In this document: positions 16,102-23,560 of the stretch, piece after piece
How positions within the stretch are numbered: position 1 is the first letter of the stretch
How the letters are laid out: each line of letters begins with the position of its first letter
Assembly: GCA_963778675.1 (NCBI GenBank)
Contig: CAVZVI010000010.1
Location: 992,001 to 1,056,000 of the forward strand
Length of the DNA stretch: 64,000 bases
Origin: CAWCDJ01 sp963778675
Lineage (GTDB): Bacteria > Acidobacteriota > Terriglobia > Bryobacterales > Bryobacteraceae
Reading direction: 5' to 3'
The notes under the pieces: generated by a model
What the model was told of the DNA's origin: nothing
What the model saw: the letters and a program-made list of their open reading frames with translations, nothing else
Database searches by the model: none
Made by a program: the position numbers and the translations under genes

Positions 16102-16613
16102 GGTTTCAATTGATAGGATTCGCCCAGCCGGCCCGCCCCCGCCAGGTACTTGCGGGCGCGCACCAGTTCCGCCACCTGCCGCACGTGTCCCAGGTCGTGC
16201 AGCACCCACTCATGCAGCATTTGGGAGAGCGTGATCTCGCCCGCTTCCTTGTGCCGCGCCACCCGGCTGCCGGCCTCCGCGGGAAGATCGCGCAGGAACT
16301 CGACATTGGTCTCCCGCTGCTCTTCGAAATGGTCGAAGGCATCTTCGGGGTCCGCGTCGCGGTAGAGGTCGAGGTGAAACTGAGCGTCGTCGGGCTCGAA
16401 TTCGGGCTGCTCTTCGTTGAGGAACCGGTCCAGCCGCGCCCGGTAGCAGTGGCCCTCGCTATGCGACAGGTGTGCCAGCACCTCGGCCACCGAGAACCGG
16501 TCGGGCGCCGGTTTCCAGCGTGCGTCTTCTTCCGTCAGTTCGCACATCAGGCCGCGCAGAAGGTCGGGAGTGGCGTCCAGCATATCGATGCAGGGCAGGG
16601 AATCTTCGCTCAT
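16098..16613 (-). CDS. DinB-family protein
   Basis: A 171-residue four-helix-bundle protein of the DinB/YfiT group. The metal-binding histidines are visible in LAHLSHSEGH (about residue 49) and in LHEWVLHDLGHVRQV (about residues 133-142). Family members are metal-dependent enzymes, often thiol transferases or hydrolases, with poorly known substrates. It begins four bases after the stop of the SDR gene and overlaps the phosphoesterase start. Nothing indicates DNA-damage control here despite the family name. Confidence 0.87.
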   Translation of the reverse strand: MSEDSLPCIDMLDATPDLLRGLMCELTEEDARWKPAPDRFSVAEVLAHLSHSEGHCYRARLDRFLNEEQPEFEPDDAQFHLDLYRDADPEDAFDHFEEQRETNVEFLRDLPAEAGSRVARHKEAGEITLSQMLHEWVLHDLGHVRQVAELVRARKYLAGAGRLGESYQLKP

Positions 16614-16617
16614 GGCC

Positions 16618-17406
16618 TTATCCTACGATGTTTTCTCCGCCGTCCACGTGCACCGTATTTCCGGTCATCCAATAGGTCGCCGGGTGGCACAGCGCCACGA
16701 TGCAGCGGGCCACGTCTTCTGGCGTGGTCAGCCGGCCGTGCGGATTGCGCTGCTTGGCGACCTGCATCAGAGTTTCGTGTCCTGGAATCAAGCGCAAGGC
16801 CGGGGTATCGGTCACGCCCGCCAGAATCGCGTTAGCGGTGATTCCGGCCGGTGCGAGCTCGACGGCCAGTTGCCGGATGTGCGCCTCGATCGCCGCCTTG
16901 GCCGCGCTCACCGGGCCGTAGTTGGGGATGGCCCGTGTGCCGCCGCTCGAAGTCATGGCGAAAATGCGCCCGCCCCAGTCGAACAGCCCGGCCCGCAGGC
17001 AGTCCTGCACCCACCACACCAGGGAGTGGCCCATGGTGTCCACGGTGATTTCCAGTTGTTTCTTGGAAACGACCTGTTCGGCGCCGGCCAGGGGCTTGAG
17101 CGAGCCGAAAGCCAGGGAATGCATCAGCACCCGCAGGGTGCCCGGCGGCTCGCCGGTGAGCCGCCTCCGGATCTGCTCTACGGTTTGCTGCCGCATCTCA
17201 TCGTCGGAAGCGTTGCAGTTGAAGAATTCCGCTTCACGCCCCGTATCGCGAATCTTCTGCTGGACCTCCGCAACGTGCGGCAACTTGTCCCGCCGGTCCA
17301 GGTGGACTCCGAAAATGTTCATGCCGGCGCGCGCCATCTCCAGCGCAGAGGCCTCGCCAAAGCCGCTGCTCGCGCCCAGGATCAGGGCCCAAGGTTGTTT
17401 GCTCAT
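16618..17406 (-). CDS. SDR oxidoreductase, enoyl-ACP reductase (FabL/FabI)-like
   Basis: A 262-residue short-chain dehydrogenase. Nucleotide loop GASSGFGEA at residues 11-19. MHSLAFGSLKPL resembles the FabI HSIAFA region. The active site has Tyr and Lys spaced six residues apart (YGPVSAAK) instead of the three of ordinary SDRs, and the tail ITANAILAGVTDTPAL...DGGENIVG follows. The Y-x6-K spacing is the known marker of enoyl-ACP reductases FabI and FabL, so a role in the last step of fatty acid elongation is likely; which enoyl reductase type it is remains open. Its ATG overlaps the tsaE stop by four bases. Confidence 0.8.
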   Translation of the reverse strand: MSKQPWALILGASSGFGEASALEMARAGMNIFGVHLDRRDKLPHVAEVQQKIRDTGREAEFFNCNASDDEMRQQTVEQIRRRLTGEPPGTLRVLMHSLAFGSLKPLAGAEQVVSKKQLEITVDTMGHSLVWWVQDCLRAGLFDWGGRIFAMTSSGGTRAIPNYGPVSAAKAAIEAHIRQLAVELAPAGITANAILAGVTDTPALRLIPGHETLMQVAKQRNPHGRLTTPEDVARCIVALCHPATYWMTGNTVHVDGGENIVG

Positions 17407-17825
17407 TTCAATCCGCTGACTGCAATCTCCCTTTCGTCGTTTTCCCCTGCCTCAATACGGATCTCGATGCGCTCCGCCGGCATCCACCGCGCGAAGCGCT
17501 CGCCCCATTCGATCAACACCACGGCATCGCGGTCGAAGACGTCCTCGAGACCGAGTGTCGCCAGTTCCCGCGCCTCTTCCACCCGGTACAGATCGATATG
17601 ATACACGCGTCCATCGCCGTATTCGTGGATCAGGGTGAAGGTGGGGCTCGCCACCTCCTCCGCCGCGGCCGCGCCGAGGCCGCTCACGATGCCTTTGGCC
17701 AGCGTCGTCTTGCCGGCGCCCAGGTTGCCGATCAACAGCACCACGGCGCGCGCGGGCAGGCGCCGTGCGATCCGTTCCCCCAGGGCAATCGTCTCCGCTT
17801 CAGTCGCGGTGCGGTACGCCGGCAC
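17403..17825 (-). CDS. tsaE: tRNA threonylcarbamoyladenosine biosynthesis ATPase TsaE
   Basis: A 140-residue P-loop protein that acts with TsaB and TsaD to form the t6A37 modification of ANN-decoding tRNAs. Walker A GNLGAGKTT at residues 33-41; the family motifs SPTFTLIHEY, VYHIDLYR and LIEWGERF follow in order. Length is normal for TsaE. Its 5' end overlaps the 3' end of nnr by 26 bases and its stop overlaps the SDR start by four, so translation is tightly coupled. The nnr-tsaE neighbourhood is common in bacteria. Confidence 0.93.
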   Translation of the reverse strand: MPAYRTATEAETIALGERIARRLPARAVVLLIGNLGAGKTTLAKGIVSGLGAAAAEEVASPTFTLIHEYGDGRVYHIDLYRVEEARELATLGLEDVFDRDAVVLIEWGERFARWMPAERIEIRIEAGENDEREIAVSGLK

Positions 17826-19326
17826 ACGCCTCCATGGCTCGGGGGAGATACTTCAGAATGTCGGTGGCTACGAAGCACTTCTCTCCCAGCTCTCTGGCGC
17901 CGATCTCTCCCGCGAGACCGTGGAGGTAAACTGCCGCCGCGACGGCCTGGTCGACACGGGTGGGAAACTGCGCCAGCATCCCGGAAATCAGCCCCGTCAG
18001 GATGTCGCCCGTGCCGCCGGTCCCGAGAGCGGGTGAGCCCGTAGGGTTGATCCATACGCGCCCGTCGGGAAACGCGATCACGGTTCTCTCGCCCTTCAGA
18101 ACCAGTGTGATCAACCGGTGGGTGGCGAACGTGCGGGCCGTGCCCAGCCGGTCCTTCTGCACTTCGGCTACCGACTTTCCGGTGAGCCGCGACATCTCTC
18201 CCGGATGCGGCGTGAGCACGCGGATGCGATCCGGCTTCCCGGCCAGTTCCCCCACCAGCGCGTCGGCATCCAGCACCATCGGCTGTTCGAAAGTCGAAGC
18301 CGCGTCGTGCACCAGCTCGGAGATCCCCGGCTCGCGTCCGAGTCCCGGCCCTATCGCGATCACCGTCATGCCTGCGGCCACGGCTTCCAGGTTGGCCGTG
18401 ATGGAGATCGAGCCGTGCGGCGTCTCCTTGAGCGGCACGGTCATCAGTTCCGGCGCGTGTATCGCGATCTGCGGAATCACACTTTCCGCCGAAGCCACCG
18501 ACACGAGGCCCGCGCCGGCCCGCAGCGCCGCCATTCCCGCCATCGCCGGCGCCCCGGTCTTGCCGCGCGACCCGCCGACGACGAGTACGTGGCCGAAGGT
18601 GCCCTTATGGCCGGCCGGCGGTCTCGGCGCCAGCAACTCGCGGAACATCTCCGGCTCGATCACCGAAAGCCACGCGTCCTCATACAGCGATTCGGGGCTG
18701 CCGATCGGGCCTACCCGCAGCTCACCCACATGGTCGCAATTCGGCGGCAGGACCAGCGCGGGCTTGGGCGCGGTAAACGTGATCGTCCAGTCGGCGCGCG
18801 CAAACTCACCTACCGGATGCGGCGAATCGCCGGGCATCCCGGAGGGAATATCGACCGCCGCCACCCTCGCGAATGGAAACGCCGTGTTGATCGCCCGGAT
18901 GCCTTCGAGCATCGCGCCCGCGGCGGGACCGCTAATCCCCGTGCCCAACAGTGCGTCGATTACCAGCGTGGCGTTCCGCGCCTCCGGCGGGATGGCGCGC
19001 AGCACGGGGCATCCGCACGCTTCGAGCATCCGGTAGTTGGCCGCCGCGTCGCCTTTGAGATCCTCCGCTCCGGCCAGCAATACCACGGCGAGCGATTCCG
19101 GATGGATGTGCGTGAACAGTTGCCGCGCCACCACCATGCCGTCGCCGCCATTGTTGCCCTTGCCGCACAGCACCACGATGCGCTGTTCCGCCAGCGGCCG
19201 GCACTGCTCGGAGAGAAACTCCACGACGCGATGCCCGGCGTTCTCCATCAGAACGATGCCGGGGATCCCTAACTCTACGGTTCGCCGGTCGACCTCGCGC
19301 ATTTCCGCGGTGGTGAGTACTTTCAT
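17800..19326 (-). CDS. nnr: Bifunctional NAD(P)H-hydrate repair enzyme Nnr
   Basis: A 508-residue fusion of an N-terminal NAD(P)H-hydrate epimerase (YjeF_N, residues 1-215) and a C-terminal ADP-dependent NAD(P)H-hydrate dehydratase (ribokinase-like, 225-500). The epimerase part shows MENAGHRVVEF and GKGNNGGDGMVVAR. The dehydratase part shows GTFGHVLVVGGSRGKTGAPAMAG, LTPHPGEMSRL and GTGGTGDILTGLISG, the nucleotide-binding and catalytic loop. Together they repair damaged NAD(P)HX. It starts with an ATG overlapping the SpoIIE gene stop by four bases. Length and motifs are typical of the full two-domain enzyme. Confidence 0.94.
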   Translation of the reverse strand: MKVLTTAEMREVDRRTVELGIPGIVLMENAGHRVVEFLSEQCRPLAEQRIVVLCGKGNNGGDGMVVARQLFTHIHPESLAVVLLAGAEDLKGDAAANYRMLEACGCPVLRAIPPEARNATLVIDALLGTGISGPAAGAMLEGIRAINTAFPFARVAAVDIPSGMPGDSPHPVGEFARADWTITFTAPKPALVLPPNCDHVGELRVGPIGSPESLYEDAWLSVIEPEMFRELLAPRPPAGHKGTFGHVLVVGGSRGKTGAPAMAGMAALRAGAGLVSVASAESVIPQIAIHAPELMTVPLKETPHGSISITANLEAVAAGMTVIAIGPGLGREPGISELVHDAASTFEQPMVLDADALVGELAGKPDRIRVLTPHPGEMSRLTGKSVAEVQKDRLGTARTFATHRLITLVLKGERTVIAFPDGRVWINPTGSPALGTGGTGDILTGLISGMLAQFPTRVDQAVAAAVYLHGLAGEIGARELGEKCFVATDILKYLPRAMEACAGVPHRD

Positions 19327-21227
19327 AAGCGTCGCGCCACCAGCATGGTCATATCGTCTTGCAGTTCACTCGAACCGGTCCACTGGTTGACCGCTTCCAT
19401 CGTTCGCGCGATGATCTCTTCGGAACCGGCGTGCGAGTACTTCACCAGAAGGTCTTTCAATCGCTCTTCGCCGAACATCTCGCCATAGGCGTTTTCCGGC
19501 TCCACGATCCCGTCCGTGTAGGCCACCAGCAGGTCGCCGGGGTCCATTTGCACCGTGCGCTCTTGGTAGCGGGCCACGGGGAAGGCACCCACCACGGTGC
19601 CGGTGGATTCCAGTGTCTCCAGATTGGCGCCTCGCACCATGATCGGCGCCAGGTGGCCGGCGTTGGTGTAGGCCAGGGCGTTGGTGGAATCTTCGAACAG
19701 CGCGAAATAAAAGGTGGCGTACTTCTCGGGCGCGGTGGTGGCAAACAGTAGCTTGTTCAGCGTCGATACCATGCGGGCGGTCGACAGGTGGTCCGGCCTG
19801 CTGCCGTTGTTCGGGCTCAACTGTGTCCGCATGGTCGATTGAATGGTAGCCATCAGGAGCGCTGCCGAGATCCCCTTTCCCGCAACGTCGCCGATGGCGA
19901 AGGCCATGGAGTGTTCCGAAATCGGCATGAAATCGTAATAATCCCCCGAAACCATGCGCGCCGGGTTACACACGCCCTTGAGTTCCAGCGACCGGCTGAA
20001 GGGGGCGTCTTTGGGGAAGAGCTGGTTCTGCACTTCGCGCGCGATCTCCAGCTCGGATTCCAGCCGCTCCTTTTCCTTGGCCACCACCAGCAGGCGTCCG
20101 AGGTTGCCGGTCATGGTGTTGAACGAGGAGGCCAGCTCCGCGAGCTGATCGTCGCCCTTCACCGGAATGCGATAGGAGAAATCGCCTTCCTTCACGTGCT
20201 GCGTCGCGGCGTACAGCTCGTGCACAGTGCCCGTGATCGTACGGCTCAGCGAGACGCCCGCCACGAGCGAGAGGATCTCCACGATCAGGAACAGCAACGA
20301 GAGCGCGATAAACCCCGCCAGCACGCCGGCGCCCCAGTCCCACTTCTGCTTCTGCCCGAACACGATCCCGAGCACTGCCGAGAGCCGGGTATCGACGATC
20401 AGCAGCAGGGGCAGTTCGCGCGACGGAGAATTCCAGGCCGGGATGCTTACCGGGTACACGCCGCTCAGCGGAACGTCGAACGCGCTCGCGGGCGCCGGTA
20501 CATGAGAGTTGCGAATGTGCCCCATCAGCGGCGTAAAGTTGACGTCGCCCAACCCCGGAACGAGATCGGCCAGCACATCGTGGGTGATCGGCGCCACGAT
20601 CGTGACCTCTTTTCCGCTGTCGCCGATCACGTGGGCCCAGGCGTAGATATGCGGTACCTCGCCATCTCTCCGGATCACCAGTCCCGAGGCGCGCTGCCAC
20701 TCCGGAGGCGGTGGCGCCAGCACGTTGTTCGCCGGGTAGCGAAGCGGCTCTTTACCCGTCACCAGCAACTGGGAGTTTGGAAAAGTGTTCCGCATGCTCA
20801 TCACGAACCGATTGATGGTAGTGTCGGTGTCGCGCATGGGGAGCCGCGCCATGATTTCCGCCTGCCGTAACAGCGCGCCTTCGCGATGCCCCAGTTCGGT
20901 ATTCACCAGGTAAACGGCCATCTGGCCGATCACCGCCCACCCGGCCAGGCCGACCAGCGTGAGAATCAACACGATGGGAACGACTGCGATGAAGAGATAC
21001 GCCGCGATGAGCCGGTTCCGCAACCGCCAGATGGCCTGCTTCATCCCGCGGCGCGCCAGGCGGAACAGGACGATCAGCCCGAAGAGGAACGCAGTCAGTC
21101 CCGTGAGAGTGCGGAACCCTGGAGCGATGTTGGTAAAGAACAGAATGGCGTATAGAATCACCAGAATGAGAAAGGCTCGCTCCAGGCGGCCGAGGCGCCG
21201 CCATCCTTTCCCAGACATTTTCTGCAT
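19323..21227 (-). CDS. SpoIIE/RsbU-type PP2C phosphatase with membrane sensor and HAMP
   Basis: A 634-residue membrane signalling phosphatase. Three hydrophobic segments lie within residues 12-95. An extracytoplasmic sensor region runs to about 275. A membrane segment (GFIALSLLFLIVEILSLVAGVSL) and a HAMP linker follow, then a coiled stretch with the ELEIAREVQNQLFP motif. The SpoIIE catalytic domain covers about 400-630, with SGDYYDFM, AIGDVAGKGI, YTNAGHLAP and YTDGIVEPEN providing the metal-binding Asp residues. Such proteins usually dephosphorylate anti-sigma-factor antagonists. ATG at 21227 is preferred: TACTCT lies six bases upstream, fitting the leaderless pattern; an ATG at 21218 is also possible. 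First gene of the operon leading to nnr and tsaE. Confidence 0.9.
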   Translation of the reverse strand: MQKMSGKGWRRLGRLERAFLILVILYAILFFTNIAPGFRTLTGLTAFLFGLIVLFRLARRGMKQAIWRLRNRLIAAYLFIAVVPIVLILTLVGLAGWAVIGQMAVYLVNTELGHREGALLRQAEIMARLPMRDTDTTINRFVMSMRNTFPNSQLLVTGKEPLRYPANNVLAPPPPEWQRASGLVIRRDGEVPHIYAWAHVIGDSGKEVTIVAPITHDVLADLVPGLGDVNFTPLMGHIRNSHVPAPASAFDVPLSGVYPVSIPAWNSPSRELPLLLIVDTRLSAVLGIVFGQKQKWDWGAGVLAGFIALSLLFLIVEILSLVAGVSLSRTITGTVHELYAATQHVKEGDFSYRIPVKGDDQLAELASSFNTMTGNLGRLLVVAKEKERLESELEIAREVQNQLFPKDAPFSRSLELKGVCNPARMVSGDYYDFMPISEHSMAFAIGDVAGKGISAALLMATIQSTMRTQLSPNNGSRPDHLSTARMVSTLNKLLFATTAPEKYATFYFALFEDSTNALAYTNAGHLAPIMVRGANLETLESTGTVVGAFPVARYQERTVQMDPGDLLVAYTDGIVEPENAYGEMFGEERLKDLLVKYSHAGSEEIIARTMEAVNQWTGSSELQDDMTMLVARRL

Positions 21228-21233
21228 AGCTCC

Positions 21234-21239
21234 AGAGTA
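21234..21239 (-). promoter_or_regulatory. -10 hexamer of the SpoIIE operon
   Basis: TACTCT on the minus strand, six bases before the ATG at 21227; no clear -35 box. Confidence 0.4.
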
Positions 21240-21347
21240 CCGTACCGCCATTCAGCGCAACATGACGGGTGCCGCGTCTCCTCCGAGAGGTCGATGTACA
21301 CCGGAAATCGGTGGTGCTATCAAGTATGTAAAAACAATGTGGTTAGC

Positions 21348-21376
21348 TTGCAGAATCAAGCGCAGTGGTGTACAGT
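21348..21376 (+). promoter_or_regulatory. Sigma-70 promoter of the aroF leader
   Basis: TTGCAG (21348-21353), exactly 17 bases, then TACAGT (21371-21376). The predicted start is about 21383, three bases before the leader-peptide ATG. The remaining bases from 21228 to 21347, upstream of this promoter, show nothing else recognisable. Confidence 0.75.
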
Positions 21377-21385
21377 GGGATTTCG

Positions 21386-21448
21386 ATGTTGCTCGCCTAC
21401 GCCAGCTCGTTTAGGTGCCGGTTCTGGTTCTCTGACCAGATCCGGTAG
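21386..21448 (+). CDS. Aromatic-residue-rich leader peptide of aroF
   Basis: A 20-codon reading frame, ATG to TAG. Encoded residues include Tyr5, Phe9 and the run Phe13-Trp14-Phe15; five of 20 residues are aromatic and all three aromatic amino acids are present. It begins about three bases after the predicted transcription start, so it would be translated nearly leaderless. Its coding sequence carries the 5' arms of the attenuator hairpin, and its stop codon lies at the edge of the segment that can form the antiterminator. This is the arrangement of trpL- and pheL-type leader peptides. The peptide itself is not expected to have another role. Confidence 0.75.
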   Translation: MLLAYASSFRCRFWFSDQIR

Positions 21449-21513
21449 AGTGGCGTTGGCGGAAGCGGCATTGCAGGTTTTCGGAACCAACCCACTCGCA
21501 AGGGTGGGTTTTT
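21395..21513 (+). promoter_or_regulatory. Transcription attenuator controlling aroF
   Basis: Four segments: 1 = 21395-21408; 2 = 21448-21460 (GAGTGGCGTTGGC); 3 = 21487-21497 (CCAACCCACTC); 4 = 21502-21510. Segments 1 and 2 pair (12 bp with a bulge and a mismatch), and the arm between them forms a second hairpin, CCGG-TCTGGT / ACCAGA-CCGG (21418-21445). Segment 2 alternatively pairs with 3 (GAGTGG/CCACTC plus TTGG/CCAA). Segments 3 and 4 form the terminator. A ribosome stalled at Phe-Trp-Phe (21422-21430) would break 1:2 and allow 2:3, the antiterminator. A ribosome reaching the TAG would cover 2 and leave 3:4. The logic is inferred; the base pairing is seen directly. Confidence 0.75.
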
Positions 21514-21521
21514 CGCTTTTT
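21489..21521 (+). terminator. Attenuator terminator before aroF
   Basis: Stem AACCCACTC / GGGTGGGTT with a GCAA (GNRA) tetraloop at 21498-21501, followed by TTTCGCTTTTT. It ends 16 bases before the aroF start, so it must be read through for aroF expression from the upstream promoter. Confidence 0.85.
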
Positions 21522-21536
21522 GGGAGGGAAGTTTCC

Positions 21537-22583
21537 ATGATCATCTCCATGCGGCCGCACGCGACGCGGCAGGAAATCGACCACGTGTGCGAGCGTATCC
21601 GTGAATTCGGCTATAAGGTCCACTCCATCGAGGGCGAGGAGCGAGTGGTGATCGGCGTGGTGGGCGTCGGCGACGTCACGGCATGCCTGGAATCGCTCGA
21701 GGCCACGCCGGGCGTCGAAAGGGCCGTGCGCATCTCCGCGCCCTACAAGTTCGTCAGCCGGGAATTCAAGAAAGACCGGTCCGTCATCAAGCTGAACGGC
21801 ATCGCCATCGGCGGCGACGAATTCATCGTGATGGCCGGCCCGTGCTCGGTCGAAAGCGAGCCGCAGATCATGCAGACCGCCGAGGCCGTGGCCGCCGCCG
21901 GGGCGCGCGTCCTGCGAGGGGGCGCGTTCAAACCGCGTACGTCACCTTATGACTTCCAGGGCCTCGAGCTCGAAGGACTGAAACTGCTGCGCAAAGCCAA
22001 GGAAGCCACCGGCCTTGCCATCATCACCGAGATCATGAGCGACCGCGATGTCGATATGGTCGCCGAATACACCGACTGCATGCAGGTGGGCGCGCGCAAC
22101 ATGCAGAATTTCGCCCTCCTGAAATCCCTCGGCGCCTGCGGCCGCCCGGTACTGCTCAAGCGCGGCATGAGCTCGACGATCAAGGAGCTTCTCATGTCCG
22201 CCGAGTACGTCGTGGCGCACGGCAACCCCAACGTGATTCTGTGCGAGCGCGGCATCCGCACTTTCGAGACCGCCACCCGCAATACCTGCGACATCGCCGC
22301 CATCCCGGTACTGAACGAGCTGACCCACCTGCCCGTGATCCTCGACCCGAGCCATGCTACCGGGAAGCGCAGCCTGGTGCCCGCCGTATCGCGCGCCGGC
22401 GTGGCCATCGGCGCGGACGGCTTGATCCTGGAAGTGCACCCGTGTCCCGAGAAGGCCGTTAGCGACGGCGCGCAGTCCCTTACCGCCGACGGGTTCCGCG
22501 ATCTGATGCGCAGCCTCGAGCCCTATATCCGCCTCTGGAAAGAGGCGCGCGCTCCCGAACCCCAGCCCGCCGTCGTTGGGTAG
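21537..22583 (+). CDS. aroF: 3-deoxy-7-phosphoheptulonate (DAHP) synthase, type I-beta with ferredoxin-like domain
   Basis: A 348-residue enzyme that condenses phosphoenolpyruvate with erythrose 4-phosphate, the first step of aromatic amino acid synthesis. Residues 1-70 are the N-terminal ferredoxin-like regulatory domain (MIISMRPHATRQEIDHVC, VVIGVVG), as in Thermotoga-type enzymes, where Tyr or Phe binds. The catalytic barrel follows, with MAGPCSVES, LRGGAFKPRTSPYDFQG, QVGARNMQNF, LLKRGMSSTIKE, LCERGIRTFE and ILDPSHATGKR supplying the PEP, metal and phosphate ligands. GGGAGGG lies 8 nt before the ATG. Expression is probably set by the attenuator at 21386-21521, in addition to likely allosteric feedback. 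Confidence 0.95.
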   Translation: MIISMRPHATRQEIDHVCERIREFGYKVHSIEGEERVVIGVVGVGDVTACLESLEATPGVERAVRISAPYKFVSREFKKDRSVIKLNGIAIGGDEFIVMAGPCSVESEPQIMQTAEAVAAAGARVLRGGAFKPRTSPYDFQGLELEGLKLLRKAKEATGLAIITEIMSDRDVDMVAEYTDCMQVGARNMQNFALLKSLGACGRPVLLKRGMSSTIKELLMSAEYVVAHGNPNVILCERGIRTFETATRNTCDIAAIPVLNELTHLPVILDPSHATGKRSLVPAVSRAGVAIGADGLILEVHPCPEKAVSDGAQSLTADGFRDLMRSLEPYIRLWKEARAPEPQPAVVG

Positions 22584-22624
22584 GTTTGGCCATGCGCGCG
22601 GAGCGCGCTGCGCCGTCACTATGT

Positions 22625-22630
22625 GATACT
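22625..22630 (+). promoter_or_regulatory. -10 hexamer before the 22637 gene
   Basis: GATACT six bases before the GTG at 22637 and no Shine-Dalgarno, matching the leaderless pattern. Confidence 0.4.
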
Positions 22631-22636
22631 GCAGTC

Positions 22637-23556
22637 GTGAGCTCTCATAAACGCGCGCTTGTGGCGCTCGCGCTGTTGTGTGCCGGGGCGGTAGCGGGCG
22701 GCGTCTGGTGGTATCGGACCCGTCCGATCGGCCTCTCCGCTCAATATCTGCGGCTGCCCTCGCGCGATGCAGTCATCCTCTTCGTGGATTTCGACCAGTT
22801 GCGGCGCGCCGGCTTGCTGCAACTTTTGACTGGCGCCCACGTCACTCAGGATTCCGAATACCGCCGCTTCGTCAACGCCACGTCCTTCGACTACACTCGT
22901 GATCTCGACACCGCCATGGTGTCCTTCGCGCCCAGCGGCAAATATCTTCTGCTGAACGGCCGGTTCAACTGGAACAACCTGCGCGCCTATGCCCTCGCCC
23001 ACGATGGCGATTGCCAGGGCGCCGTCTGCCGCATGGTGGGCAGCGCGCCGGATCGCCGGATCTCCTACTCGCCGCTACGGTCCAACACCCTGGCCCTCGC
23101 CGTCAGCACCGATGACCTGGCTGTCCAGCGGCTCGAGCGGGCGGGGGAAGGTGCCGCGCCCGAGTTGCCCGGCGCGCCCGTGTGGCTGAGGATTCCCGGC
23201 TCGGTTCTCAAATCCAGCGACGATCTGCCGAGCGGCACGCGCATGTTCGCGCACAGCATGGAGCGGGCCGACAGCGTCACCCTGACGCTCTCCCAGGATG
23301 GCACCCGGCTGGCCGCCCGCCTCGATGTGGTCTGCCCCAACGAACAGGACGCCGCCTCGATCGCCTCCGACCTGACCCGCGTGACCGCGTTTCCTGAAAG
23401 ATCTGATCGAGCGCGAACACCAGTCGCCCGAGCGAAACTGACTTGAGCGGTGTGCTGACATCGGGTTCGTTTCGCAGCCAGGGCCGCCGCGTCTACGGCT
23501 ATTGGCCGATCGAACGCCAGTTCGTCGTCAACATGCTCTCCGGCGCCGCCGGCTAA
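22637..23556 (+). pseudogene. Exported hypothetical protein with two apparent frameshifts near its 3' end
   Basis: GTG start, N-terminal membrane anchor or signal (ALVALALLCAGAVAGGVWWY), then an unrecognised domain with LPSRDAVILFVDFDQLRRAGLLQLLTG. The intact frame stops at 23446 with an out-of-character tail. Reading on after removing one C near 23393 gives LKDLIEREHQSP. Removing one C of the CCC at 23427-23429 then gives a good coding tail, LSGVLTSGSFRSQGRRVYGY and WPIERQFVVNML, ending in TAA at 23556. Two single-base insertions 35 bases apart, at least one in a C run, point to either a decayed gene or sequencing errors. Function unknown; probably a secreted or periplasmic protein. Confidence 0.6.
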
Positions 23557-23560
23557 ACCA

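Noticed and set aside
16102..16209. A longer N terminus for the phosphoesterase
   Set aside because: The extra residues are Gly/Pro/Arg-rich and lie inside the DinB gene, while the signal peptide and ATGA junction fit the start at 16101.
21383..21521. 6S RNA or SRP RNA upstream of aroF
   Set aside because: The long hairpin first suggested a stable RNA, and GATGTT/GGCAT recalls 6S ends. But the length is too short for 6S, the SRP tetraloop block is absent, and a leader peptide with competing helices explains the structure better.
22580..22622. Terminator after aroF from the GCGCGC-GGA-GCGCGC repeat
   Set aside because: There is no T run, and the loop of three bases in an all-GC repeat is common by chance here.
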